Part shown: one piece after another, positions 55,290 to 64,000 of the stretch
Layout of the letters: each line of letters begins with the position of its first letter
Position numbering within the stretch: position 1 is the first letter of the stretch
NCBI GenBank assembly: GCA_023053685.1
Contig: JALIGW010000005.1
Coordinates: 31,863,480-31,927,479, forward strand
Length of the DNA stretch: 64,000 nucleotides
Source of the DNA: Diadophis punctatus similis
Taxonomy: Eukaryota; Chordata; Lepidosauria; Squamata; Dipsadidae
Direction: 5' to 3'
Translations under genes and position numbers: made by a program
Notes under the pieces: model-generated
The model's database searches: none
What the model was told of the DNA's origin: nothing
What the model saw: the letters and a program-made list of their open reading frames with translations, nothing else

Positions 55290-57550
55290 GATCTCAAATA
55301 TTCATGAATATTAGAATTCTTCTGGAAGATTTCAACCACTGAGGAAATGTGGCAAGGAAAATGTGACCAATACTTATTACAATTTTTACTAACCTTAGGG
55401 AAAGCTGATTCAATTTCTTTAAGTATGCCAATGAATGTCAGTGACTGTAACATAGAGTTCATCTTCAATCTTCTTCTAGAGTGTCTCCTACTTATTTGGA
55501 GGACTAACCCAAAGGTGCACCTCAGATTTATTAGCAAGTTCCTAAACTTTTAAGAATAATCTTTTGCTATACATAATTATCAAACTCTGTTTTATGAACA
55601 CAAAATTCTGTTTTGTGAGCAATAGCAGATCCTGAGACTTCACAAGCAAGCCAGTAGAGATAAGAAAGTCATTTCCTGGTCTGAACTGTGAAAGTCCGGA
55701 AACATTTTATTATTTTCTCTGTCATATTACTTTTTAATACAAATTAAAAAACAAGAGCATGCTTTGAACTAGTCTTTAGTGTTAGGAAGTACTGTATAAT
55801 TATAAGAAGAAATATTTGAGATGGAATGATCAAGTTGATGAGCTGTATCTCAAACAGTTATGCACCTAAGTATTTCTTTATTCCAGTGTTAAGAGGGGCC
55901 TTGTTAGCTATTGTCAACAAAAGGCTGTAGGAAGTTGTAGTAGATCAGACCTGACTCGATACTCCTGATGGATAATGTGCAAAAAAGATAGTTTTTGCAA
56001 TAGTTTTAATCAGCCTGCTGAACATGTTGCACCCTTGGTAGCTGAGACTGTATGTCATAAATACCTAGATATTTTGTTCGATATAATAGTTCCCTCCTAA
56101 AGAACTGATAAATTGTTCAATGCCAGAAGTCTGAATGAATGAAATGCATTTTTAAGACATATCTAAAGGTCCACTGAAGAAAGACTACTTTATGTCCCAT
56201 TTTTCTTGGTTGTCCAGTTAAGTCCAAATCGAGCTGAAAATAAGAATGTAAGAAACAAAACCACTGGGGTGATTTTGAAATTGTCCAAGCACAGAGTTCT
56301 CAATTTTTTTCAGACTAGAAAGACACATGATCTTTTAATCCAAATTTTACTAACCGCTTCTAATTTGCATGCACAAGTGCATGTGCAAGTATGTGTGCAT
56401 GCACGCACCGGGCACAAACACATTCATACACTGTTTTATGCAGAAATCTGTTGTATTTTTAAAATAGTTTTATTTATTTAATAAATGTATATGGCGACCC
56501 AACTCATTCTGAGGAGGCTTAACAATAATAAAAACCTTCTATAAAAACAATAAAAAACAATAACCCCCACCCCTATTATGCCTGGGAAATAGTTAAGGAT
56601 CAGAATTTATAGGAATTAGTAATGTTTGTGATTGTTTCCATTGATCTTTGTGTATTTAGCACTGGTATAGGTTTGTAAAGAGAGGTAAAAGAATCTGGAA
56701 AATTCTAGAAGATTTCTGTTATTTTACCTCCACTTCACGTCAGCAGCTGTCCTTGGAAAGGCTGACAGAAGATCATTGAGCTTCAGTTTCTATAAATTAA
56801 TACCAGCTCTGGAACTAAAAGCCTCGTCCTTTACTTTCCATTTTCCTCATTTTGGTATCCTTGACATTTATTAGTTTCAAACCAAGTAGCCCTTTCAAGA
56901 TTGTTTGGTGCCACACCATCTGTTCCTGTTCTTTTGACTTTAATTTGGGGCCTGCTCATTTAACAAACTGCCTAAACCTTTTCAGCACAATACTGTAGGT
57001 CAAAGAAAATGGGTTTATATTATGAAAAGCAGTTATCATACATAGTTAAATGGTAGCCAAATAGAAAAATTACAAAAATTTGGGAGTATGTAAGAAATCT
57101 GAATGCAAAAGAAGAACTCTAAATAACATGTGCCATCATGTTGAGATTTTTTTTAAGGAAAACAAATTCATAAAGTAACAATAATTTTTAAAATGCACAT
57201 GCAAAATCAGTTCTTTTTGAATAGAAAAGTTTTTCTGCTGCTGTAAAAGGAATAATGAATCATTACCATTCTGCAAATCAGCGTCAAAATTATTAGGTCA
57301 AATTTATAGCAAACTTAATTGAAATCAACAATTTAATTTATTGCATTATTTTGGTGAAACATCATTTTCTCAAAGCTTTATTTTGGGAGGGGGATGGATA
57401 TAATTTGTCTCGGTTAAGCAATAAGAAGGAATCAATCACATTATTAGAGAAATATTGACCTTGAACATGAGTCAGTATATCCTCAATGTCACTGTAGCAT
57501 TTTCAATATTGCGCGGTTAAAAATATTATTTTTAAGGTTCAGCAAATGTA
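55290..57550. other. No feature seen
   Basis: More than 2 kb of AT-rich unique-looking sequence. The frame at 56206-56481 has no domain. Confidence 0.4.
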
Positions 57551-57720
57551 CAGATACTCAACTTACAACCACAATAAAGCCCAAATTTCTGTTGTGCATC
57601 ATTTCTTAAGTGAGTTTTCCCCCATTTTATAACCGTTCTTGCCACAGTTGTTAAATGAACCACTGCAGTTGTTAAATTAGTAACACAGTTGTTAAGTGAA
57701 TCTGGCTTAACACTTATGTT
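57551..57720. mobile_element. Mariner-type MITE, left part
   Basis: CAGATACTCAACTTACAACC after a TA, followed by TAAGTGAGTTTTCCCCC and TTGTTAAGTGAATCTGGCTT, is the same family as 37584-38535. The right half is lost. Confidence 0.7.
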
Positions 57721-57794
57721 AAAATTCTGTGGAAAATCCATTGATGCTCCGAGAATAAACAGTTAGACGTGCTCAGCCAGAAACTTCTCATTGT

Positions 57795-58030
57795 TCCTAT
57801 CACCCATCTCCTCCCACTTATGACTGTATGACTGTAACTTGTTGCTTGTATCCTTACGATTTATATTAATATTGATTGTTTCCTGATTGCTCATTTGTAC
57901 CCTATGACAATCATTAAGTGTTGTACCTCATGATTCTTGACGAATGTATCTTGTCTTTTTATGTACACTGAGAGCATATGCACCAAAGACAAATTACTTG
58001 TGTGTCCAATCACACTTGACCAATAAAGAA
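57795..58030 (+). mobile_element. AATAG-tailed LINE 3' end (CR1/L3 type)
   Basis: TTGTACCCTATGACAATCAT, GTACACTGAGAGCATATGC and CACACTTGACCAATAAAGAA lead straight into a TTCTA array. This 3' end, always followed by an AATAG-type array, is a well-known snake CR1/L3 LINE tail. Coding sequence is absent. Confidence 0.75.
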
Positions 58031-58105
58031 TTCTATTCTATTCTATTCTATTCTATTCTATTCTATTCTATTCTATTCTATTCTATTCTATTCTATTCTA
58101 TTCTA
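58031..58105. repeat. (TTCTA)n microsatellite at LINE 3' end
   Basis: Fifteen perfect pentamers. Confidence 0.98.
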
Positions 58106-59386
58106 AAGTGAAAACATAAACTTAGTTCTGAGGTTTATAATTCAAATGAAGCTGGAAAAGGGAGAAAGTGAAGTTGAACAGGTATTAGAGCAAGCAGATA
58201 GAAATACCAGAGTCAACAGCTTAGCATTCTAAGTTTATTTTTTAACAATTTAAAGTTCTTTAAGTGCTCTGACATTTGATACAAGTGAAGTTGTATTAAG
58301 TTGAAAAGATGTCTGGAGTGATGCTAGCAGTAAAATGGGAAGGAAATACAATTATACAGAGTGCAAGCTTAAAGTTAAGCCTATTCTGCATCTGTAAATG
58401 CAGCAAAACAGGTTTCATTCTCTTATTACATCTACAAACATCCACAGAATGTCAACCCACTATATTATTTAGAATATCCCATATCATATTAAGGAAGTGG
58501 GACTGTAAATGTAATTAAACTGTAATAATCCAGTCAAACACGTCATGAATAAAATCACTAGGTAATTACTGATCTACCTTCAGTACAGGTCACATTAGAG
58601 ATTATAGAACAATGGAACTCATAACAATCTGCATTCAGGTCTGGAAAATATAGAAACCACATTGGTCATTCTAAGGAATAACCTGTAGAAAGATTTGGAT
58701 GATGAAATCATTTTTATTCTTAATTTTTAAGTGTCAACCACAACATTCCTCTATGAAGGTTAGGAATTGGAGGTGCTGTTCTGCTATTGTTCTTACCTGA
58801 ATTGATAAGTCAATAGGTAGTCTCAGGAAGAGAGGATTGGCCCCTGGTCATTCCATTCTGGTATATTCAAAGGCTTGGTTCTTTTTTCTATTCTGGTTAA
58901 TATTTTTATTTAGCTTCTGGGACAGATTATTGAGTTTTGAAAATGAGTTATCATCCACATACAGATCCCTTATATATTAGCTGGCCCACCCAAAATGCAG
59001 AAGTCTGCATGCCTACTGGGCAGTCTAGGTAAAGCTGTATTATACCACTGCTACAGAAAATATATTGATTAACAATGTGCTTCCCAATGTAATTGAAAGT
59101 GTTAGTCTCTACTTACAAAAATGTGTAGCTCAGAGCTTGGACACCAGACCTTTCTTGATACATTCTGCTCACCCAGTCTGGGTGACCAGGGCATGTTGGG
59201 AAATCATTCTTATCAAGAAGTACAACAGGAAGTACAACAGGAAGTGGGTGTTCGTTATGGGACCTGCCCTTCTTTGGAATAGTTTGCGTCCCAAGGCAAG
59301 GGTAAGCTTTCCCAAAGCAAGCTTTCATTTTCAATGTGTTCTGTAAAAACTTCCAGAAAGCCTTTGGGGAATGATTACTGTGGAAC
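58106..59386. other. No gene; possible LINE coding relic near the right end
   Basis: Mostly unique-looking. The plus-strand frame 59065-59346 includes GPALLWNSLRPKARVSFPKA, reminiscent of the WNSLP region near the C terminus of L2-type LINE ORFs, but the support is thin. A 12-base duplication (AAGTACAACAGG) lies at about 59217-59241. Confidence 0.35.
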
Positions 59387-59388
59387 TA

Positions 59389-59879
59389 CCGTATTTTTCG
59401 GAGTATAAGACACACCTTTTTCCTCCCTAAAAGTGGCTGAAAATTTGGGTGCGTCTTATACTCTGAATGTAGCTTTTTCGGAGCTTTTTTTCCAGCCCTA
59501 ACTAGGTGCTAACGATCTTCTCAGCTCTTACCTTGCAGGCTTTTTCATTGTTACTCTCTCCGAAGAATGTTTTTCCAGCCCCAAGTCTTTGCAGGTTTTT
59601 TTTCATTGCTATACTTGCTCCGAATAAGTTTTTTTCTAGCCCTAACCAGGTGCTAATGATCTTCCCAGCTCTTACTGGCTTTCAGGCTCTTTCATTCTTA
59701 CTCTCTCTGAAGGTTTTTTAAAGTCCTAACCAGGGGATAAAATAATGTGCTGAAGCTGACCAGACTAAAGACGTTAGCCAGATGAATACCTGGTAGGCAG
59801 ATTTCTTTCCCGTATTTTCCTCCCCAAAAACTAAGGTGTGTCTTATATTCTGGTGTGTCTTATATTCCAAAAAATATGG
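59389..59879 (+). mobile_element. Mariner-type MITE with internal repeats (491 bp)
   Basis: CCGTATTTTTCGGAGTATAA and a right end AAAAAATATGG are bounded by TA (59387-59388 and 59880-59881). About two 145-bp-type units are present. GTGTGTCTTATATTC is duplicated in tandem at the right end. Same family as 13161 and 48723. Confidence 0.9.
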
Positions 59880-59929
59880 TACTTACACGGGCACTGCATT
59901 ATTAATTTGGGGTGACATACATTGCTTAA

Positions 59930-60645
59930 TTAGAATTGGCAACGAAGGTATCAAAGTGGTGAGTAGATTCTGCCTTTTAGGATGAACCATCAACAGTAAA
60001 GGGAACCAGCAGTCAAGGAATTTGCTGCATGAATGCCTTGGAAAAGATATTCAAATGCCATGATGTGTCTATAGCTGTAAAGATCAGAATTGTGCAAGCC
60101 ACAATGATACCTCTGACACGCTATGGAAACAAACATTGGACTTGAAGAATCAAGCTAGGAAGAATAATGATGCTTTTCAACTTTGGTGTTGGAGAAGACT
60201 CCTGAAAATACTATAAGCAGCCAAGAAAACAAACACATGGATCATTGAACAAATCAACTTGAGGCACAAATTATTCTACTTTGGAAACATTATGTGAAAA
60301 TTCAGCTTTGTGGATATGACTTTAATGCTGGGAAGGTGAAAGGAAAGAGAGGAAGTGGATGACCAGCAGAACGGGGGATTGATTCAGTTACAGTGGTGCT
60401 GAGTGTACCATTTGAGGACCTGAAAAACTAGCTTAGGGTAGATCCGTGTTTCTCAACCTTGGCAGTTTGAAGATGTGTGGACTTCAACTCCCAGAATTCC
60501 ACAGCCAGCAACGTTGGCTGGGGAATTCTGGCAGTTGAAGTCCACACATCTTCAAACTGCCAAGGTTGAGAAACACTGGGGTAGATTATCATGGAGAAAA
60601 TCTATCTATGTGGTTGATAGAAACAGAAAATGACTTGATCCAATC
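59930..60645 (+). mobile_element. BovB LINE 3' end, interrupted by a hAT MITE
   Basis: The plus strand encodes, with frame breaks, AFQLWCWRRLLKIL near 60175-60215, followed by a region ending GENLSMWLIET after the nested MITE. The DAFxLWCWRRLL motif and the C-terminal end are BovB ORF2 features. The reading is interrupted by several stops. The nested fold-back MITE occupies 60444-60578. Confidence 0.8.
60444..60578. mobile_element. Fold-back hAT MITE nested in BovB (135 bp)
   Basis: CCGTGTTTCTCAACCTTGGC and GCCAAGGTTGAGAAACACTG with perfect GGGTAGAT at 60436-60443 and 60579-60586. The arms are almost perfectly complementary around a short centre (CCAGCAACGTTGGCTGG). Confidence 0.95.
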
Positions 60646-60649
60646 GAAA

Positions 60650-61135
60650 ACATTACTTTTGCTGTCCTAATCAATACTTCCTGAAATAAGGTGATAATAC
60701 CTCCTGAAATAAATAAAGAACCTTAAAAAAATTAAGATGGAAACAATGCAGGAGAGTATATTTTGTGTAAATTTTACTACGCTTTTTCCTTTCCCGTACT
60801 TTAAGTGGCTTTAATAGTCTTAATCACAGCCATATTTAAGGCCTGTCAAAGAATTAAACTGCTAATATTTAGTTCTTTTGCAATGAAGTATTTCAGAATC
60901 AATAGCCTTAAATTGAAAAGTTAAATTGAAATTAACTGTACACAAATGAATCTATTATTACTGGTATTCATTTTATTTCTATTGTAATTGCTTAAAAGCT
61001 TACTCCTTTAGACTGAGTGGCATAAATTACCATTAAATAAATATATTTTTCCAAATCCCAATTGTTTTATCTTCCTTTTATTGAATAGTGTGATGATATC
61101 ATAATGGGAAGCAAGTAGGATAGATTTAAAAATGG
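60650..61135. other. No feature seen
   Basis: AT-rich; nothing recognised. Confidence 0.35.
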
Positions 61136-61143
61136 GTATGACC

Positions 61144-61271
61144 CAGCGGTGGGTTACTCCCGGTTCGGACCGGTTCTTAGAACCGGTAGTGACGGTGGTG
61201 GGAAGTTCCACCCATCTGCCAGGGACACTTCTGCGCAAACCGGTAGTGAAAGGTTTTAGAACCCACTACTG
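61144..61271. mobile_element. Short hAT element, CAGNGGTGGG group (128 bp)
   Basis: CAGCGGTGGGTTACTCCC and GAACCCACTACTG, with perfect GTATGACC at 61136-61143 and 61272-61279. ACCGGTTCTTAGAACCGGT forms an internal palindrome. Confidence 0.94.
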
Positions 61272-61279
61272 GTATGACC

Positions 61280-61655
61280 TGGTGTGCTGCCACTACACAT
61301 TGCAATAGTAACTATAAATCAATCCTCTCCTGTAATTCTTTATCTAAAATAGTTAACACAAGTTATGCATTGAGTTTACTGCATGCAGAATCCTTCTACA
61401 GAATGGACTGCTGTGATGGTTTTCCCAGGTGTAGCTGTGCTGTTTTTTATCAACAATTAATGGATCAAGAGCTGAACATAACACCAGCTTAAAGGGAACC
61501 TTGGTGGCTGAATGGCAGGTCATGAACACCATGACTTGACCCTGCCATGATATATCAGGCACTTTTAAAGCAAACCACAGCTTTACTTATTTAAAATTTA
61601 TGCAGCATCACATGTTGAACTGGAAGGTGTGGGGCAATGTGCAGCCAACGACTAC
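61280..61655. other. No feature seen
   Basis: Nothing recognised. Confidence 0.35.
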
Positions 61656-61659
61656 AGCA

Positions 61660-61715
61660 ATGTTTCTCAAGTTTGACAATTTTAATATGACTGGACTTCC
61701 AAGTCCCAGAATTCC
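61660..61715. mobile_element. Fold-back hAT MITE, left half relic
   Basis: CAATGTTTCTCAAGTTTGAC and GGACTTCCAAGTCCCAGAAT are the left half of the small fold-back family; an ATCC microsatellite replaces the right half. Confidence 0.6.
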
Positions 61716-61739
61716 CCATCCATCCATCCATCCATCCAG
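61716..61739. repeat. (ATCC)n microsatellite
   Basis: Six tetranucleotide units. Confidence 0.9.
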
Positions 61740-61809
61740 TAATACTAGTATATAAAAGGGAATCCCGGCCAGATTTAAAGAGTTCTCTACACTTTGGTTA
61801 TAATTTGCC

Positions 61810-62310
61810 TTGAGTACAACCATTTGTATTGTTCAAAATGCGGCAGTTATGCTGCTAATCAATGGTAGCTGCATTGCAGTTAGTACAATACCCATGTTAA
61901 AAGATTTGCATTGCTTGCTGATAGCTTATTGCATACAATTTAAGATGTTTATGTTGGCAGCTTAGAGCCTGAGGAACCATATCCCTTGCTACAAAACCAA
62001 GCACAAGTATTTGAATCATTAGGAAAGGTTCTATGGAAGATGGCCCTGCTGTCATATATGGTTTATTATCAGGACAGCTAATGCTATTTTTAAGGGAGTA
62101 TTTTTGGCATCCAGTCTCCATTATTAAGAAAATGATAAATATCTCTTTCCTCAAACTTTTAACTTAATTGATTTTAATGGTTATTTTAATCTTGATTTGC
62201 ATTGTATTGACTTTATTGTTCTGTTTTATATTTAGTTGGATTGCTATGAATCACCTTGAGTGCTTATATAAGATGGGCTCTACATTTAATATAAATAAAT
62301 CTAATGGAAA
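61810..62310 (+). mobile_element. L2-type LINE, ORF2 C-terminal remnant and 3' tail
   Basis: The plus strand reads CIVQNAAVMLLING, then PMLKDLHCLLIAYCIQFKM, matching the LQxVQNAAARLL and LKxLHWLPIxxRIxFK signature of the C-terminal part of L2-type ORF2. Stops and frameshifts follow. The tail includes TATGAATCACCTTGAGTGC and ends in AATATAAATAAAT, the layout of an L2 3' end. Confidence 0.65.
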
Positions 62311-62314
62311 ATAA

Positions 62315-62994
62315 GAAATATTACAGGAAGCCGTGGCTATGAGTTACACATTTTTAAATGATTTGGTTTTCATACGGGAACAGATTTTAAACTAACCAGC
62401 CAAAAATAGTTATGCAAATTAAAACCCCATGAAATATTTTTGTTTGGTGAAGTGAGGTAGAAATGAATAATGGGAAGAAATGAATAATCTTTATATTGCA
62501 ATGGCATATAAAACACTAGCTCCAAGAACAGCATATCCCTGTCCATCAATTTAGCAAATTGATTCTATTTTGTACTGCCCTAGAAATTATAACTGATAAA
62601 TAATATTCTGTATTTCATGCAGTCTCAAGTTCTCTGCCTGTGAAAGTCTCCTTGACGATTTTAAGGTTCAGGACAAAGATATACATAAGCAGCCACCTTG
62701 CATTGGAAACACTGTCCTTCAGCAAGAGGGCATTAAGATAAAATGATTAACAAATGACAACACTAAAAAAACAATTATTGTTTAAATAAAGTGTTCCTCA
62801 TTCAAATCTATTGTAATAGGTCTATCTTTCATATTTACCTTGATAAACAGTTACCATTGCCAGATCTACTTTTTTCATTCAAATTTGTTTTAGATGGTTT
62901 TTTCAGATTTATTCTAAATGTAAGTTATCAAAACATAAAAACACGTGAATATTTCTTCACAGATTTCTAATTCCATTTTATATCACCACAGAGG
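62315..62994. other. No feature seen
   Basis: AT-rich; nothing recognised. Confidence 0.35.
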
Positions 62995-63604
62995 TGATAT
63001 AAATATACAAATAGCTGGAGCCTGTAAAGATGAAGTGAGGAAAGCTAAGGCTCACAATGAACAAAGGCTTGCGACAAAAGTACAAAGTAACAAAAAAAGC
63101 TTCTTCCAACATATTAAAAACAAGAAAAAAGTCAAGGAAACAATTGGTCCATTACAGGGAGAAAGTGGCAAGAAGATGACAAGCAACAGGGAGAAAGCAG
63201 AGCTACTTAACACGTTTTTTGCATCTGTCTTTACACAAAGGGAGAAAACAGTCCAACCTATCAAAAACAGCATCACAAAAAACATATTAGGAACACAAGT
63301 TAAAATAGGGAAGAAAATGGTATGTGAACACCTGTCTACCCTAGATGAATTCAAATCACCAGGACCAGATGGATTACACCCCAAGGTTCTGAAGGAACTG
63401 GCAGACGAGATCTCAGAACCACTGAACTATATCTTTCAAAGATCCTGGAGCACCGGGGAACTGCCAGAGGACTGGAAAAGAGCTGATGTAGTTCCCATCT
63501 TCAAAAAAGGAAAAAAAAACAGATCCAGGAAACTACAGACCTATCAGCCTGACCTCAATACCAGGGAAGATTTTGGAAAAGATAATCAAGCAATGAATCA
63601 ATGA
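62945..63604 (+). pseudogene. CR1 ORF2 first reading segment, frameshifted
   Basis: The open frame follows CR1 protein from about residue 25 to residue 192 (FKKGKK), then leaves it at an A run near 63511-63519. Conserved sequence resumes in another frame with NYRPISL, so a one-base length change in that A run is the likely cause. In the resumed frame one stop (TGA at about 63594) interrupts the sequence before the domain A region. The first 20 or so codons are flanking DNA. Confidence 0.88.
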
Positions 63605-64000
63605 ACACCTAGAAGCAAACAAAGTAATAACCAAAAGCCAACATGGGTTTGTCAAAAACAGATCATGCCAGACTAATCTTATTGCATTCTTTGATAAAGT
63701 GACAAAATTAGTGGACCAGAGGAATGCTGTCGATGTGGTTTACTTGGACTTCAGTAAGGCATTTGACAAAGTAGATCATAACCTACTACTAGATAAAGTA
63801 GAAAAATGTGGGTTAGACAGCATCACCACCAGATGGATTCGAAATTGGCTAACCAACCGCACTCAACGTGTAGTGCTCAATGGAACTGCATCTACATGGA
63901 GGGAAGTATGCAGTGGAGTACCCCAAGGCTCTGTTTTAGGCCCAGTACTCTTCAACATCTTCATCAATGACCTGGACGAGGGGATAGACGGGGAACTCAT
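63000..64000 (+). mobile_element. CR1 LINE, 5'-truncated, continues past window
   Basis: The plus strand encodes the CR1 ORF2 reverse transcriptase from just before the fingers. Seen in order: EVRKAKAHNEQRLATKVQSN, NKKSFFQHIKNKK, LNTFFASVFT, SPGPDGLHPKVLKELAD, and LPEDWKRADVVPIFKKGKK. After a frame change come [29 protein letters not shown] (RT domain A) and [19 protein letters not shown] (domain B). FADD and the C terminus should lie beyond 64000. The endonuclease is absent because of 5' truncation near 63000. Confidence 0.92.

Noticed and set aside
59065..59346. 93-codon frame with WNSLRPKARVSFPKA
   Set aside because: Possibly a decayed L2-like C terminus, but too little similarity to annotate it as a separate element.

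Overview
This window looks like intergenic or deep-intronic DNA from a squamate reptile, most likely a snake. The background is AT-rich and CpG-poor. The repeats are the usual squamate mixture: CR1 and L3-like LINEs whose 3' ends run into long microsatellites, BovB (RTE), L2, L1, an R4-like LINE, tRNA-derived and 5S-derived SINEs, Tc1/mariner elements, and very many non-autonomous hAT elements. LINE copies grading into ATTCT, CCATT, ATCT and ATTT arrays are a described feature of snake genomes. The species cannot be fixed from the sequence, and I found no host protein-coding gene, exon, functional tRNA or rRNA gene, or CRISPR array.

Layout. 0-6 kb: a BovB remnant, an R4-like LINE tail, a putative LTR with an acidic reading frame, and a 332-bp palindromic hAT inside a microsatellite. 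8-15 kb: a tRNA-type SINE, a CR1 tail, an L1-like ORF1 copy, a mariner-type MITE with an internal 145-bp minisatellite, a hAT, and a 5S-derived SINE. 16-26 kb: a 770-bp composite hAT, two large microsatellites, a 1.7-kb L3/CR1-like LINE, a CR1 tail split by a hAT, and two more hATs. 28-39 kb: a second 5S-type SINE, a Tigger-like MITE, a second R4-like tail, SPIN-like and other hATs, a 1.27-kb hAT with a 233-bp palindromic tandem array, a putative retroviral-type LTR, a tRNA-type SINE, and a hAT nested in a mariner MITE. 39-48 kb: an L1 3' end with a 17-bp target duplication, an L3-like LINE with a 361-codon open frame, the single-unit relative of the 233-bp array element, and a Tc1-like transposon. 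48-64 kb: two more mariner minisatellite MITEs, more hATs (two exactly back to back, one with 251-bp inverted-repeat arms), an AATAG-tailed LINE end, a BovB end with a nested hAT, an L2 remnant, and a CR1 reverse-transcriptase region running off the window.

The strongest evidence is structural. Seventeen hAT insertions have 8-bp target-site duplications (TSDs) readable at both ends, and most duplications are perfect. They include several different terminal-repeat families, many fold back on themselves, and their GC-rich interiors are local CpG islands in an AT-rich background. Four perfect copies of TGCGCATGCGCA, which fits the known NRF1 consensus, occur here. All four lie inside DNA transposons of different families. 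The nested insertions give a relative order: CR1, BovB, the mariner MITE and probably an LTR were each in place before a hAT entered them.

Limits: family names come from recognising termini and short protein motifs by eye, without database searches. Boundaries of LINE, SINE and LTR fragments are approximate; boundaries of elements with TSDs are exact.
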